Assembly (NCBI GenBank): GCA_052387815.1 | Contig: JBQTIU010000074.1 | Location: forward strand, 20,557-84,556 | Length of the DNA stretch: 64,000 nt | Origin: JBQTIU01 sp052387815 | GTDB taxonomy: Bacteria > Pseudomonadota > Alphaproteobacteria > CACIAM-22H2 | Direction: 5' to 3' | In this document: piece by piece, positions 42,570 through 52,220 of the stretch | Numbering within the stretch: the first letter of the stretch is position 1 | How the letters are laid out: every line of letters starts with the position of its first letter | Position numbers and translations under genes: made by a program | The notes under the pieces: generated by a model | What the model was told of the DNA's origin: nothing | Seen by the model: only the letters and a program-made list of their open reading frames with translations | Database searches by the model: none

Positions 42570-43622
42570 ATGGATCGCACCGCGGCCAGGCGGCGGCTCG
42601 ATGACCTGTGGCGACGGGGATGCGAGTTCCTCGGCTGCGAGGTCGCGATCATGGGCGGGGCCATGACCTGGGTGTCCGAACGCCACCTCGTGGCGGCGAT
42701 CTCCAATGCCGGCGGCTTCGGCGTCATCGCCTGCGGGTCGATGTCGCCCCAACAGCTGGGAGAGGAAATCGCCGCCACCGCGGCGCGCACCAAGCTGCCG
42801 TTCGGGGTCAACCTCATCGTCATGCATCCCCAGCTCAAGGAGCTCGCCGAGGTCTGCCTCGAGCATCGGGTGAGCCACGTCGTGCTCGCCGGCGGGCGGC
42901 CGCCCGCCGAATTGTTCCAGCGCTTGAAGGCGGGCGGGGCCAAAGTCTTGGCGTTCGCGCCGGCGCACGCCCTGGCCCGCAAGCTGGTGCGCTCGGGCTG
43001 CGACGGATTGGTGATCGAAGGCATGGAGGCCGGGGGCCATATCGGCGCGGTGTCGACCGGCGTGCTGGCCCAGGAAATCCTGCCGCACGTGCGCGAGGTG
43101 CCGGTCTTGGTCGCCGGCGGCATCGGCCGCGGCGAGGCGATCCTGGCGCTGCTCGAAATGGGGGCGGCGGGGTGCCAGCTCGGCACGCGCTTCGTGTGCG
43201 CGACCGAATCGATCGCCCATCCCCGCTTCAAACAGGCCTTCATCCGGGCCGCGGCCCGCGACGCCATGCCCTCGGTCCAGCTCGACCCGCGCTTTCCGGT
43301 GATCCCGGTCCGGGCCCTGGTCAATAACGCCTCCCAGCGCTTCCTCGAGGCCCAGCGCGAGATCATCGAGCGCTTCAATCGGGGCGAGATCGGCCTCAAG
43401 GACGCCCAGCTCGCGATCGAGCATTTCTGGGCCGGGGCGCTGCGGCGGGCGGTCATCGAGGGCGACGTCGAGAACGGGTCGCTGATGGCCGGCCAAAGCG
43501 TGGGCATGGTGGTCCGCGAGCAGACGACCCGCGAGATCATCGCCGAACTCATCGATCAGGCGCTCGACGCGCTGGTTGCCCGCGACGTCGGCGTGCGGGA
43601 GACCTCGGGAGCCGCGGACTGA
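42570..43622 (+). CDS. Nitronate monooxygenase-like FMN oxidoreductase
   Basis: TIM-barrel flavoprotein of the nitronate monooxygenase/2-nitropropane dioxygenase family, 350 residues. FMN-binding marks: IMGGAMTWVSERHLV, EAGGHIG, VLVAGGIGRGEA and GCQLGTRF. Members also act as NADH:quinone or enoyl reductases. The stop overlaps the ptsP start by 1 bp (TGATG), and lysC ends 5 bp before it, so lysC, this gene and ptsP appear to be one operon. Confidence 0.88.
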   Translation: MDRTAARRRLDDLWRRGCEFLGCEVAIMGGAMTWVSERHLVAAISNAGGFGVIACGSMSPQQLGEEIAATAARTKLPFGVNLIVMHPQLKELAEVCLEHRVSHVVLAGGRPPAELFQRLKAGGAKVLAFAPAHALARKLVRSGCDGLVIEGMEAGGHIGAVSTGVLAQEILPHVREVPVLVAGGIGRGEAILALLEMGAAGCQLGTRFVCATESIAHPRFKQAFIRAAARDAMPSVQLDPRFPVIPVRALVNNASQRFLEAQREIIERFNRGEIGLKDAQLAIEHFWAGALRRAVIEGDVENGSLMAGQSVGMVVREQTTREIIAELIDQALDALVARDVGVRETSGAAD

Positions 43623-45895
43623 TGCAGCCGAGCACGGACCCCGGCGGCTCGCGCCGTCTCCTGAAACGACTCAGGGACGTCATGGCCGCCGGCGGAACCG
43701 GGCAGCAGCGGCTGGAGCGGATCGTCAAGATCATCGCCGCCGACGTGGTGGCGGAAGTCTGTTCGATCTATGTCCTGCGTGCCGGCGAGGTCCTGGAGCT
43801 GTTCGCCACCCAGGGCCTGAAGCAGGAAGCGGTGCACAAGACTCGCCTGCGGGTGGGCGAGGGCTTGGTCGGCGAAATCGCCGCCCATCTCCGGCCGCTC
43901 GCCCTCGCCGACGCCCAGTCGCATCCCGGTTTCGCCTACCGTCCCGAGACCGGCGAGGAAATCTACCATTCGCTGATGGGCGTGCCGGTGCTGCGCGGCG
44001 GCCGGGTGCTCGGCGTGCTGGTCGTCCAGAACCGCACCTTCCGGGAGTACAGCGAGGAGGAGATCGAGACCCTCCAGACCGTCGCCATGGTGCTCGCCGA
44101 GCTGCTGGCGGGCGGCGAAATCATCAGCCCGGCCGAGATGCAGCGGGTCGAAGGCACCACCATGCGGCCCGTGCGGCTGGAGGGCTTGCGCCTCAACGAG
44201 GGGATCGCGATCGGGCGGGCGGTCCTCCATCAGCCCCGGGTTGCCATCCGCCAGGTCGTGGCCGATAACCCGGCGGCCGAGCTCCAGCGCTTCGAGCGGG
44301 CGCTGGCCGGCATGCACAGCGCGCTCGACGACATGTTCCGCGCGGCCGCGTTCGCCGAAGGGGGCGAGCAACGGCAGATCCTCGAAAGCTACCGCATGTT
44401 CGCCGAGGACCGCGGCTGGCGGGAGCGCATATCCGAGGCGATCGACACCGGGCTGACCGCCGAGGCGGCGGTCCACAAGGTCCAGGACGATATGCGGGCG
44501 CGGATGTCCCAGATCGCCGACCCCTATCTGCGCGAACGCCTCGCCGATCTCGAGGACCTGGGCAACCGCCTGCTCCAACACCTCGCCGGCTCGACCACGG
44601 CGGCGCGCGCGGCCGATTTGCCGGACGATGCGGTGGTGTTCGCGCGCGCGATGGGGCCGGCGGAGCTGCTCGACTATGACCGCCGCAAGCTCAAGGCGGT
44701 GGTGCTCGAGGAAGGCTCGCCCACCGCCCATGTCGCGATCATCGCGCGGGCGCTCGAACTCCCCATGCTCGGGCGGGTCAAGGACGTTCTCCTCGACATC
44801 GAGCCGCTCGATCCGGTGGTCGTGGACGTCGACAACGCCCAGGTGATCCTGCGCCCGGGCGAGGACGTGCGCGAGGCCTATGGCGCGGCGTTGCGGAGCC
44901 GGGCGGAGCGCCGGGCCTCCTATGCGGCACTCCGCGACCTGCCGGCGGTGACCATGGACGGCATTCCCGTCTCGCTCTATCTCAATGCCGGGCTGCTGAT
45001 CGATCTCGACCAACTGAGCGAGTCGGGGGCCGAGGGCGTCGGCCTTTATCGGACTGAAATTCCATTCATGATCCGCTCGAGCTTCCTCGACGTGACGGCG
45101 CAAACCCAACTCTATCGCAAGGTGCTCGAGCGCGCGAACCGCAAGCCCGTGGTCTTTCGCACCCTCGACGTGGGCGGCGACAAGCTCCTGCCCTACCTCG
45201 ACCAGGCGGGCGATGAAAACCCGGCGATGGGGTGGCGGGCCATCCGCATCGCCCTCGATCGGCCGCTGATGCTGCGCCAGCAGCTGCGCGCGTTGTTGCG
45301 CGCCACCGCCGGCCGGCCGCTCGAGCTCATGTTCCCGATGATCGCCGAGGTGGCGGAATTCGACGCCGCCCGCGCCCTGCTCGACCTCGAGGTCGAGCGC
45401 GAGCGAGCGCACGGGCGCGCCCTGCCCTCCGCCATCCAGGTGGGCACGATGCTCGAAGTGCCGGCCCTGCTCTGGCAGTTGCCGGCCCTGCTCGAGCGGG
45501 TCGATTTCATCTCCGTCGGCACCAACGACCTCGTGCAGTTCCTGTTCGCCAGCGACCGCGGCAACCCGCGCCTCGCCGAGCGCTACGACGTACTGTCGCC
45601 CACCGTCCTCAACGTTCTCGGCGCCCTGGCGCGCGAATGCGAGCGCGCGCGAGTGCCGGTGACGGTGTGCGGGGAAATGGGCGGCCGTACCTTGGAAGCG
45701 ATGGCCCTGCTGGGCTTGGGCTACCGGCGCCTGTCGATGCCGGCCTCCGCCATCGCTCCCGTCAAGGCGATGACCCGGACCATCGACGTGGCGGCGCTCG
45801 CCCGCTATGTCGAGGATCTGTGCCGGCTGCCCGATCATTCGGTGCGCGAGAAATTGCGCGCCTTCGCGCGCGATCATCGCATCGAGCTCGAGTGA
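43622..45895 (+). CDS. ptsP: Phosphoenolpyruvate-protein phosphotransferase PtsP (nitrogen PTS enzyme I)
   Basis: Starts the PTS-Ntr phosphorelay, taking phosphate from PEP. The 757-residue product has an N-terminal GAF domain (about 1-165) that senses nitrogen status in known members, then the EI domains. The phospho-histidine is His370 in SPTAHVAIIARALE. The PEP-binding barrel has LYRTEIPFM, FRTLDVGGDK and VCGEMGGRT. No NPr or EIIA gene is in the window. Confidence 0.95.
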   Translation: MQPSTDPGGSRRLLKRLRDVMAAGGTGQQRLERIVKIIAADVVAEVCSIYVLRAGEVLELFATQGLKQEAVHKTRLRVGEGLVGEIAAHLRPLALADAQSHPGFAYRPETGEEIYHSLMGVPVLRGGRVLGVLVVQNRTFREYSEEEIETLQTVAMVLAELLAGGEIISPAEMQRVEGTTMRPVRLEGLRLNEGIAIGRAVLHQPRVAIRQVVADNPAAELQRFERALAGMHSALDDMFRAAAFAEGGEQRQILESYRMFAEDRGWRERISEAIDTGLTAEAAVHKVQDDMRARMSQIADPYLRERLADLEDLGNRLLQHLAGSTTAARAADLPDDAVVFARAMGPAELLDYDRRKLKAVVLEEGSPTAHVAIIARALELPMLGRVKDVLLDIEPLDPVVVDVDNAQVILRPGEDVREAYGAALRSRAERRASYAALRDLPAVTMDGIPVSLYLNAGLLIDLDQLSESGAEGVGLYRTEIPFMIRSSFLDVTAQTQLYRKVLERANRKPVVFRTLDVGGDKLLPYLDQAGDENPAMGWRAIRIALDRPLMLRQQLRALLRATAGRPLELMFPMIAEVAEFDAARALLDLEVERERAHGRALPSAIQVGTMLEVPALLWQLPALLERVDFISVGTNDLVQFLFASDRGNPRLAERYDVLSPTVLNVLGALARECERARVPVTVCGEMGGRTLEAMALLGLGYRRLSMPASAIAPVKAMTRTIDVAALARYVEDLCRLPDHSVREKLRAFARDHRIELE

Positions 45896-46060
45896 AGGCC
45901 GGCCGCCGGGGCGCAGGAAAGGGTTGCCTGTCCGTGGGCCGATTTGGTAAAACCTACCAGGGGATGGCTCGCTTGCCGCCCGCCGTCGCGCCGGGCGGGC
46001 CACGGGGGGAGGGCGGCCGCGAGCCCGGAAGTGGGGTCCAGGCCCAAGTCGTTTAGTTCG

Positions 46061-46066
46061 TATAAT
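46061..46066 (+). promoter_or_regulatory. Possible -10 element before the RodZ-like gene
   Basis: A perfect TATAAT lies 15 bp before the GTG at 46081, in the 185-bp gap after ptsP. No good -35 is seen at the correct distance. Confidence 0.3.
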
Positions 46067-46080
46067 CAAGCACTTGTTGG

Positions 46081-47184
46081 GTGAGTGCGAAGATGGCGGA
46101 GCGCGAGCGGCAGGGCTGGACGATGGCTTCGGCGGAGCTGGAGGATGCGGGGTCCGAACGCACCGGGCTGTCGCCCTCGGCCGGCGTCGGCGAGGTGCTG
46201 CGCGCGGCCCGGCTCAAGCACAATTTATCGCTCCGGGAGGTCTCCGCCAGGTTGAGGATCCGGCGCGTGTTCTTGGCCGCGATCGAAGACGGTCGCTTCG
46301 AAGATTTGCCGGGCCGCACCTATGCGGTGAGTTTCGTGCGCGCCTATGCGGGCTTGCTCGGCCTCGATCGCCAGGAGATCGTCCGTGGATTCAAGAGCGA
46401 GGCGGCCGGGATCGACCGCCCCAGCGAACTCGTGTTCCCGCGCCCGATCCGGGAAAGCCGCCTGCCCGGCGGTTCCGCGCTGTTGATTTCGCTGTTCGTC
46501 GCGGTCGCCGGCTACGGGTCTTGGTATTACACCACGTTGTCCGAGCGCACGCCGATCCCGCGCGTGGCTTCGGTGCCGGAGCGGCTGGCGACCATGGTCG
46601 AGCGCCCGGTCGCCTCGTCGTCGAGCCAGGCCGAGGCGGCCATGATCACCGTGCCGGCGCCCGCTCCTGCGCGGCCGGCGGCGGACGCGCTCACCGGTCC
46701 GCCCTCGACACCCGAGGCGGCGGACTCGCCGGTCGATGCGCCGGCCGCCTCGCGCGCGCCGCGCGGAACCGAAGTCGCGGCACTGCCGGCCCCGCCGCGC
46801 CCCGGTCCGGGCGAGGAGACCGGCATCCCCAGCCCGCCGGCCGAGGTGTCGTACCAGCCGCGCGTCTTCGGCGACACCGGTACGGACGTGCGGATCGTGA
46901 TCAGAGCGGCTGGCGAGTCCTGGGTGCAAGTGCGCAACCCCGCCTACAACGTCATCTTCACGCGGATCATGCGCCAAGGCGACGTCTACCGGGTGCCCAA
47001 CCAGGTGGGACTGCTCCTCAACACCGGCAGCGCGGGTGTCCTGGATATTCGGGTTGACGACCGGCCCGCGCCGCCGATCGGCCGCCCGGGCTTCGTGCGT
47101 CGCGACGTGGCGCTGGATCCGGGGCGTCTGTTGGCCGGCACCGCGGTACCCGAGCCGGGCGCCGGGGTGCGGGCACCGCAATAG
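46081..47184 (+). CDS. RodZ-like membrane protein (HTH_25 and DUF4115)
   Basis: Likely cell-shape factor linking cytoskeleton and wall synthesis. The 367-residue product has an N-terminal Xre-type helix-turn-helix (about 35-105; LRAARLKHNLSLREVSARLRI), one membrane segment (about 132-150), a Pro/Ala-rich periplasmic linker (165-265), and a C-terminal DUF4115 domain (about 280-345). The GTG at 46081 and an ATG at 46093 are both possible. The neighbour hisS is usual; the ispG gene often found between them is absent. Confidence 0.85.
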   Translation: MSAKMAERERQGWTMASAELEDAGSERTGLSPSAGVGEVLRAARLKHNLSLREVSARLRIRRVFLAAIEDGRFEDLPGRTYAVSFVRAYAGLLGLDRQEIVRGFKSEAAGIDRPSELVFPRPIRESRLPGGSALLISLFVAVAGYGSWYYTTLSERTPIPRVASVPERLATMVERPVASSSSQAEAAMITVPAPAPARPAADALTGPPSTPEAADSPVDAPAASRAPRGTEVAALPAPPRPGPGEETGIPSPPAEVSYQPRVFGDTGTDVRIVIRAAGESWVQVRNPAYNVIFTRIMRQGDVYRVPNQVGLLLNTGSAGVLDIRVDDRPAPPIGRPGFVRRDVALDPGRLLAGTAVPEPGAGVRAPQ

Positions 47185-47283
47185 ACCCTTACCGACGGTT
47201 GGTCTTACGTCCGGCGGTCGAACGGGCCGCTGCTGGAGCTTGCGCCACCGCCGGGCGGTGACTTAGGACGGGCGCCACGACTC

Positions 47284-48528
47284 ATGTCGAACCTTCAGCC
47301 GGTGCGCGGCACGCACGACCTATTGCCCGACGAGATGCGGCGGCACCGCTTCGTCGTCGATGCGGCGCGCGCGGTCGCCGAACAGTACGGCTTGCTCGAG
47401 ATCGCGACGCCGATTTTCGAGTTCACCGAGGTCTTCAAGCGCACGCTGGGCGACACCTCGGACATCGTCACCAAGGAAATGTATACCTTCAGCGACCGCG
47501 GCGGCGACGAGATCACGCTGCGGCCCGAGAACACCGCCGGCGTGGCGCGCGCCGTCATCTCCGGCGGCCTCGCGCAGCACGCGCCGCTGAAATTTTTCTA
47601 TCACGGTCCGATGTTCCGCCACGAACGGCCGCAGAAGGGGCGGCTGCGCCAGTTTCACCAGATCGGGGTCGAGATCATCGGGGTCGCCGAACCGCTGGCC
47701 GACATCGAGGCGATCGCCGCCGGCGCCGGCGTGCTGCGCCGGCTCGGCGTCCTCGACCGGACGCGGCTCGAGATCAACACCTTGGGGGATAACGATAGCC
47801 GGGCCGCCTATCGGACCGCGCTGGTCGCGTATTTCGGCGCCCATGCGGACCGGCTCTCGCCCGACAGTCGCCAGCGCCTGGCGCGCAATCCTTTGCGCAT
47901 CCTCGACTCCAAGGACCCGCGCGAGCGCGAGATCGTCGCCGCCGCGCCGTCGTTCGCCGACTACCTCAACCCGACCTCGCGCGATTGCTTCCGGCGCGTG
48001 AGCGACGGCCTGGCGAGCCTCGGCATCGCCTTCGAGGTCAACCCTCGGCTGGTGCGCGGGCTCGATTACTACACCCACTCGGCGTTCGAATTCACGACCG
48101 AGGGCCTGGGCGCCCAGGGCGCGGTGCTGGCGGGCGGGCGCTATGACGGGCTGATCGCCCAGATGGGCGGACCGCCGACGCCGGGTGTGGGCTGGGCGGC
48201 CGGCGTCGAGCGCCTGGCGATGCTGTTGGGCGAGGTGCCGGGCCCGCGCCGGCCCGCAGCGGTCGTCCCGGTCGGGCCGCAGTGCGAGGGCGCGGCCTTG
48301 CGCATCGCCGAGGACTTGCGGCGGGCCGGGTTCGCGGTGGCGCTGGGCTACCGCGGCAATCTCGCCCGCCGCCTCAAGGCCGCCGACAAGTTGAACGCGC
48401 GGGTGGCGATCCTGATCGGCGAGGACGAGCGCAAGCGCGGGACGGCCACCCTTCGCGACCTCGATTCGGGCGAGCAGACCGAGGTGCCGCTCCAGGCGCT
48501 CAAGGATCGGCTCGCGCCCTACCGCTAA
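47284..48528 (+). CDS. hisS: Histidine--tRNA ligase
   Basis: Class II aminoacyl-tRNA synthetase, 414 residues. Signatures: VRGTHDLLPDE at the N terminus, motif 2 MFRHERPQKGRLRQFHQ, the histidine-binding LVRGLDYYT, and motif 3 GVGWAAGVERLAM. The C-terminal anticodon-binding domain follows from about residue 320. Full length for bacteria. Confidence 0.97.
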   Translation: MSNLQPVRGTHDLLPDEMRRHRFVVDAARAVAEQYGLLEIATPIFEFTEVFKRTLGDTSDIVTKEMYTFSDRGGDEITLRPENTAGVARAVISGGLAQHAPLKFFYHGPMFRHERPQKGRLRQFHQIGVEIIGVAEPLADIEAIAAGAGVLRRLGVLDRTRLEINTLGDNDSRAAYRTALVAYFGAHADRLSPDSRQRLARNPLRILDSKDPREREIVAAAPSFADYLNPTSRDCFRRVSDGLASLGIAFEVNPRLVRGLDYYTHSAFEFTTEGLGAQGAVLAGGRYDGLIAQMGGPPTPGVGWAAGVERLAMLLGEVPGPRRPAAVVPVGPQCEGAALRIAEDLRRAGFAVALGYRGNLARRLKAADKLNARVAILIGEDERKRGTATLRDLDSGEQTEVPLQALKDRLAPYR

Positions 48529-48532
48529 CGCC

Positions 48533-49831
48533 ATGGCGGCGAATTCCGCCCTTCGTCTCGCGGTGGTGGGGGCGAACCACCGTTCCAGCGCGGCGGCCCT
48601 GCGCGATCGCCTGTTCATCGCCGATGCCGAGATGCCGTTCTTCCTGGCCGCGCTGCGCCAGGCCGGCCTGCGCCAGGCGATCGTCCTTTCGACCTGCGAC
48701 CGGGTCGAGGTCCAGGCGGCGGACATCGACGCCGAGGAAGCGGCCGCGATCGTCACGCGGCTGTTCGCTGAGCGTGCCGCCTTGCCCGTGGGCGAGGTTC
48801 GCCGGCAGCTCTACGCCCTCTCCGGGCCGGCGGCGCTCAAGCACATGTTCGCCGTGGCGGCGTCCCTCGACAGCCAGGTGATCGGCGAGCCCAACGTGCT
48901 CGGCCAAGTCAAGGCCGCCCACCGCCTCGCCCACGACGCCGCGCTGATGGGCCCGGAGCTCGACCTCGCCCTGCAGGCGGCCTTCGGCGCGGCCAAGCGG
49001 GTGCGCAGCGAGACGACGATCGGCGAGCGGCCGGTGACCCTGTCCTCGGCGGCCGTCGAGATCGCGCGCAAGGTGCACGGCGATCTGGCCGGTTGCGCCG
49101 GCCTGTTGATCGGCGGCCACGACATGGGCGCGCTGTTGATCGAGCAGTTGCGAGCGGCGGGCCTCAAGCGGCTCGCCGCGACCGGTCCCGCCCCGGCCCG
49201 GGCCGAGGAGATCGCGCGCCAATTCGGGTGCCACCTCGCCCCGTTCGACCCCTTGGCCCCGGCCCTGGTCGCCGCCGACATCGTGGTGAGTTCCGCCGGC
49301 ACCGGCCGCCACCTCGTCACCGGGGCGATGATGGCGGAGGCGCTCAAGAGCCGGCGCAACCGGCCGGTGCTGCTCATCGACCTCGGCGTCCCCGCCGATG
49401 TCGCGCCGGAGGTCGAACGCCTGGACGGGGCGTTCCGCTACGATCTCGACGATCTCGAGCGCGTGGCGATGAGCGGGCTCGCGACCCGCGAGGCCGAGGC
49501 GGCCCAGGCCTGGCGGATCGCCGAACACGAGCTCGCCACCTTCGCACTCGCCCGCGCCGAACGCGCGGCCGTGCCGGCGATCCTGGCGCTGCGGCGGCAC
49601 CTCGAGGCCCTGCGGGCGCGGGCCTTGCGCGAGGCCGACGGCGACGCCGCGCGCGCCACTGAATTGCTGGTCAGCCGCCTCCTGCACGACCCCCTCGAGG
49701 CGTTGCGGCGGACGGCCGCGAAAGGACCGCAGGAACGCGGCGAGATCGAACGCCTGGTCTACGAGTTGTTCGGCCTCGAGGACGAGGCGGACGGCGACCA
49801 CGGCGGGCGGGACCAGGAGAACGCAGGGTGA
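48533..49831 (+). CDS. hemA: Glutamyl-tRNA reductase
   Basis: First committed step of C5-pathway tetrapyrrole synthesis: reduces glutamyl-tRNA to glutamate-1-semialdehyde. The 432-residue product has the catalytic Cys55 in VLSTCDRVE (Asp where most have Asn), DSQVIGEPNVLGQVKAAH (Asn where most have Gln) and an NADPH-binding domain from about 175. The N-terminal GANHRSSAAALRD is the usual GxNHxxAP variant. Most alphaproteobacteria use ALA synthase instead, so this is noteworthy. The GTG of prfA overlaps its stop. Confidence 0.9.
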   Translation: MAANSALRLAVVGANHRSSAAALRDRLFIADAEMPFFLAALRQAGLRQAIVLSTCDRVEVQAADIDAEEAAAIVTRLFAERAALPVGEVRRQLYALSGPAALKHMFAVAASLDSQVIGEPNVLGQVKAAHRLAHDAALMGPELDLALQAAFGAAKRVRSETTIGERPVTLSSAAVEIARKVHGDLAGCAGLLIGGHDMGALLIEQLRAAGLKRLAATGPAPARAEEIARQFGCHLAPFDPLAPALVAADIVVSSAGTGRHLVTGAMMAEALKSRRNRPVLLIDLGVPADVAPEVERLDGAFRYDLDDLERVAMSGLATREAEAAQAWRIAEHELATFALARAERAAVPAILALRRHLEALRARALREADGDAARATELLVSRLLHDPLEALRRTAAKGPQERGEIERLVYELFGLEDEADGDHGGRDQENAG

Positions 49832-50901
49832 GTTTCGAAGCCAAGCTCGAGCGGGTGGCGGCCCGCTACGAGGAACTGAAGGTGGCGATGGCGGCGCCCG
49901 ATTTCGATCCGCGCCGGTTCGCCAAATTGTCGAAGGAGTACGCCGAGCTCACCCCGCTCGTCGACTCGATCCGGGTCCGAGCCAAGGCCAAGGCCGAGCT
50001 CGCCGACCTCAAGGCCCTGATGGAGGACCCGGCCAGCGGCGCGGACATGCGCCAGCTCGCCGCGGGCGAGTTCTTCGCGCTCAAGGAAAAACTGCCCGAG
50101 ATGGAGCGGCAACTGCAGATCATGTTGTTGCCGAAGGACGCCGCCGACGAGAAGAACGCGATCCTGGAGGTGCGCGCCGGCACCGGCGGCGAGGAGGCGG
50201 CCTTGTTCGCCGCCGACCTGTTCCGCATGTACCAACGCTACGCCGCCCTCAGGGGCTGGACATTCGAGATCTTGGGCCTGGCCGATACCGGCATCGGCGG
50301 CTACAAGGAGGCGATCGCCGGCATCTCGGGGCGCGGCGTGTTCGCCCGACTGAAGTTCGAATCCGGCGTGCACCGGGTGCAGCGCGTGCCGGAGACCGAG
50401 GCGAGCGGCCGGATTCACACCTCGGCCTCGACGGTCGCGGTGCTGCCCGAGGCCGAAGAGGTCGACGTCAAGATCGACGACAAGGATTTGCGGATCGACG
50501 TGTTCCGGTCGAGCGGGCCGGGCGGACAGTCGGTCAACACCACCGACAGCGCCGTGCGCATCACCCATTTGCCGACCGGCCTCGTGGTCCAGCAGCAGGA
50601 TGAGAAATCGCAGCACAAGAACAAGGCGAAGGCGCTCAAGATCCTGCGCGCGCGGCTCTACGAAATGGAGCGCGCCAAGGCCGAGGCCGAGCGCGCCGCC
50701 CAGCGGCGGACCCAGGTCGGATCGGGCGACCGCTCCGAACGCATCCGCACCTATAACTTTCCGCAAGGGCGGGTCAGCGACCACCGCATCGGTCTCACCC
50801 TCTACAAGATCGACCAGGTGATGTCGGGCGAGGCGCTCGACGAACTGATCGACGCGCTGACCGCCGAGGACCGCGCGGCGCGGCTTGCCGAGCTGCCGTG
50901 A
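49828..50901 (+). CDS. prfA: Peptide chain release factor 1
   Basis: Terminates translation at UAA and UAG. The 357-residue product has GGQ at 232-234 in SSGPGGQSVNTTDS, the methylation target of PrmC, whose gene follows. The GTG start at 49828 overlaps the hemA stop (GTGA) and has AGGAGA upstream. Confidence 0.96.
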   Translation: MSFEAKLERVAARYEELKVAMAAPDFDPRRFAKLSKEYAELTPLVDSIRVRAKAKAELADLKALMEDPASGADMRQLAAGEFFALKEKLPEMERQLQIMLLPKDAADEKNAILEVRAGTGGEEAALFAADLFRMYQRYAALRGWTFEILGLADTGIGGYKEAIAGISGRGVFARLKFESGVHRVQRVPETEASGRIHTSASTVAVLPEAEEVDVKIDDKDLRIDVFRSSGPGGQSVNTTDSAVRITHLPTGLVVQQQDEKSQHKNKAKALKILRARLYEMERAKAEAERAAQRRTQVGSGDRSERIRTYNFPQGRVSDHRIGLTLYKIDQVMSGEALDELIDALTAEDRAARLAELP

Positions 50902-51785
50902 TGGGTGCCACCGGGCCCCTCGCCCGCGCGCTGGCCGGGGCCGCCCGGCGCCTGGCGGCCGCCGGGATCGAGGGCGCGGCTGGCGAGGCGCGCCTCCTGG
51001 TCGGCGCGGCGCTCGGCTGGGAGGTCGAGCGCGTGCTCGCCGGCGGCGAAGGGGAGCTTTCCCCCGCCGCGGCCGCCCGCCTCGAGCCGTTGCTGTCCCG
51101 GCGCGAGGCGCGAGCGCCGCTCTCGCAGCTCCTGGGGCGGCGGGAATTCTGGAGCCTCGACTTCCAGGTCACCCCGGACGTGCTCACCCCGCGGCCCGAC
51201 AGCGAGAGCGTCGTCGAGGCGGCCCTCGCCATGGTCGGCGAGCGCACCCGGCCGGCGGTCGTGCTCGATCTCGGCACCGGGACGGGGTGCCTGTTGCTGG
51301 CCCTGCTTGCCGAATTGCCCAACGCCTGGGGTGTGGGCATCGATGTCAGTCCCGCTGCGCTCGCGGTGGCGCGCTGCAATGCCGCCGCCCTCGGGCTCGG
51401 CCGGCGCGCGCATTTCGCGGCCGCGGACTGGGGAGGCTGTCTTGGCCGCGCCTTCGATCTCGTGGTCGCCAACCCGCCCTATATTCGCTGCGACGACATC
51501 GCCGCCCTCGAGCCCGAGGTTCGCCTTTACGAGCCGCGCCTCGCGCTGGCCGGCGGGCCGGATGGCCTCGAGGCGACGCGCGCCTTGGCGGGCGACCTCG
51601 GGCGCTTGCTGGCCGCGGACGGCGCCGGCGTCATCGAGATCGGCAGCGGCCAGGCCGGCGCGGTCGAGACGATTTTGCGGGCCGCCGGGCTCGAGCCGGT
51701 CGCCAGGCGCCGCGATCTCGCCGGCCGGGAGCGCTGCGTCGCCTTTCGGCGGACGGGCGCGAGAGCAAAAAATGATGGTCGATAA
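50901..51785 (+). CDS. prmC: Release-factor glutamine methyltransferase
   Basis: Methylates the GGQ glutamine of release factors. The 294-residue product has an N-terminal helical domain, motif I LDLGTGTGCLLLALLAELP and the NPPY motif at 191-194 that binds the target glutamine. The ATG shares its A with the prfA TGA (TGATG). A GTG one codon earlier is possible. Confidence 0.95.
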   Translation: MGATGPLARALAGAARRLAAAGIEGAAGEARLLVGAALGWEVERVLAGGEGELSPAAAARLEPLLSRREARAPLSQLLGRREFWSLDFQVTPDVLTPRPDSESVVEAALAMVGERTRPAVVLDLGTGTGCLLLALLAELPNAWGVGIDVSPAALAVARCNAAALGLGRRAHFAAADWGGCLGRAFDLVVANPPYIRCDDIAALEPEVRLYEPRLALAGGPDGLEATRALAGDLGRLLAADGAGVIEIGSGQAGAVETILRAAGLEPVARRRDLAGRERCVAFRRTGARAKNDGR

Positions 51786-52220
51786 TAACTTCGGCTCGTG
51801 GTTTGACCCTAACGTGAGTCCCGAACGGCGGGCACGGCTCGGCATGCGAATGTGCGGCGTTCGAGGCCGGGGGCGAGGATGTTTCGACTGCGACGTCGCA
51901 TGTTGGGTGCCCAGTGTTGGAGTCGGAACCTAGCGCGTCAAATTGACCGGTCTCCGTAGCACGTCTATCGCCCGTTTTTTTGTGGCAGTTGGGCCACTGG
52001 GGTTGTCGGCATCGCACCGCCATGCCCACAACTCCACAGGTGCGGATGCCGAGCGGCGGGCGCCGTCATCATGGGCAAGGCCGATATGCCACAACGCGGC
52101 TATGCCGGGGTCGGGCACGATGCGGTCTTCGATCCTCGTGTCGTTCGAGGCCGCCTGCCCCTGGAAGCATCGCTGGCCGCGTTTTGCGGCAGGTCTGGCT
52201 TCAAACCGTCGATGGCCGGG
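51786..52220. other. Intergenic stretch with small amidase-gene remnants
   Basis: No intact gene is supported. At about 52125-52190 one plus frame reads SILVSFEAACPWKHRWP, which matches the C-terminal end of the amidase at 58470-58510. Just after, GFKPSM at about 52195-52215 matches GLKPSM from the middle of the same amidase family. The two pieces are in the wrong order for a single gene. The rest shows no feature; the base composition is more mixed than nearby coding DNA. Confidence 0.55.
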
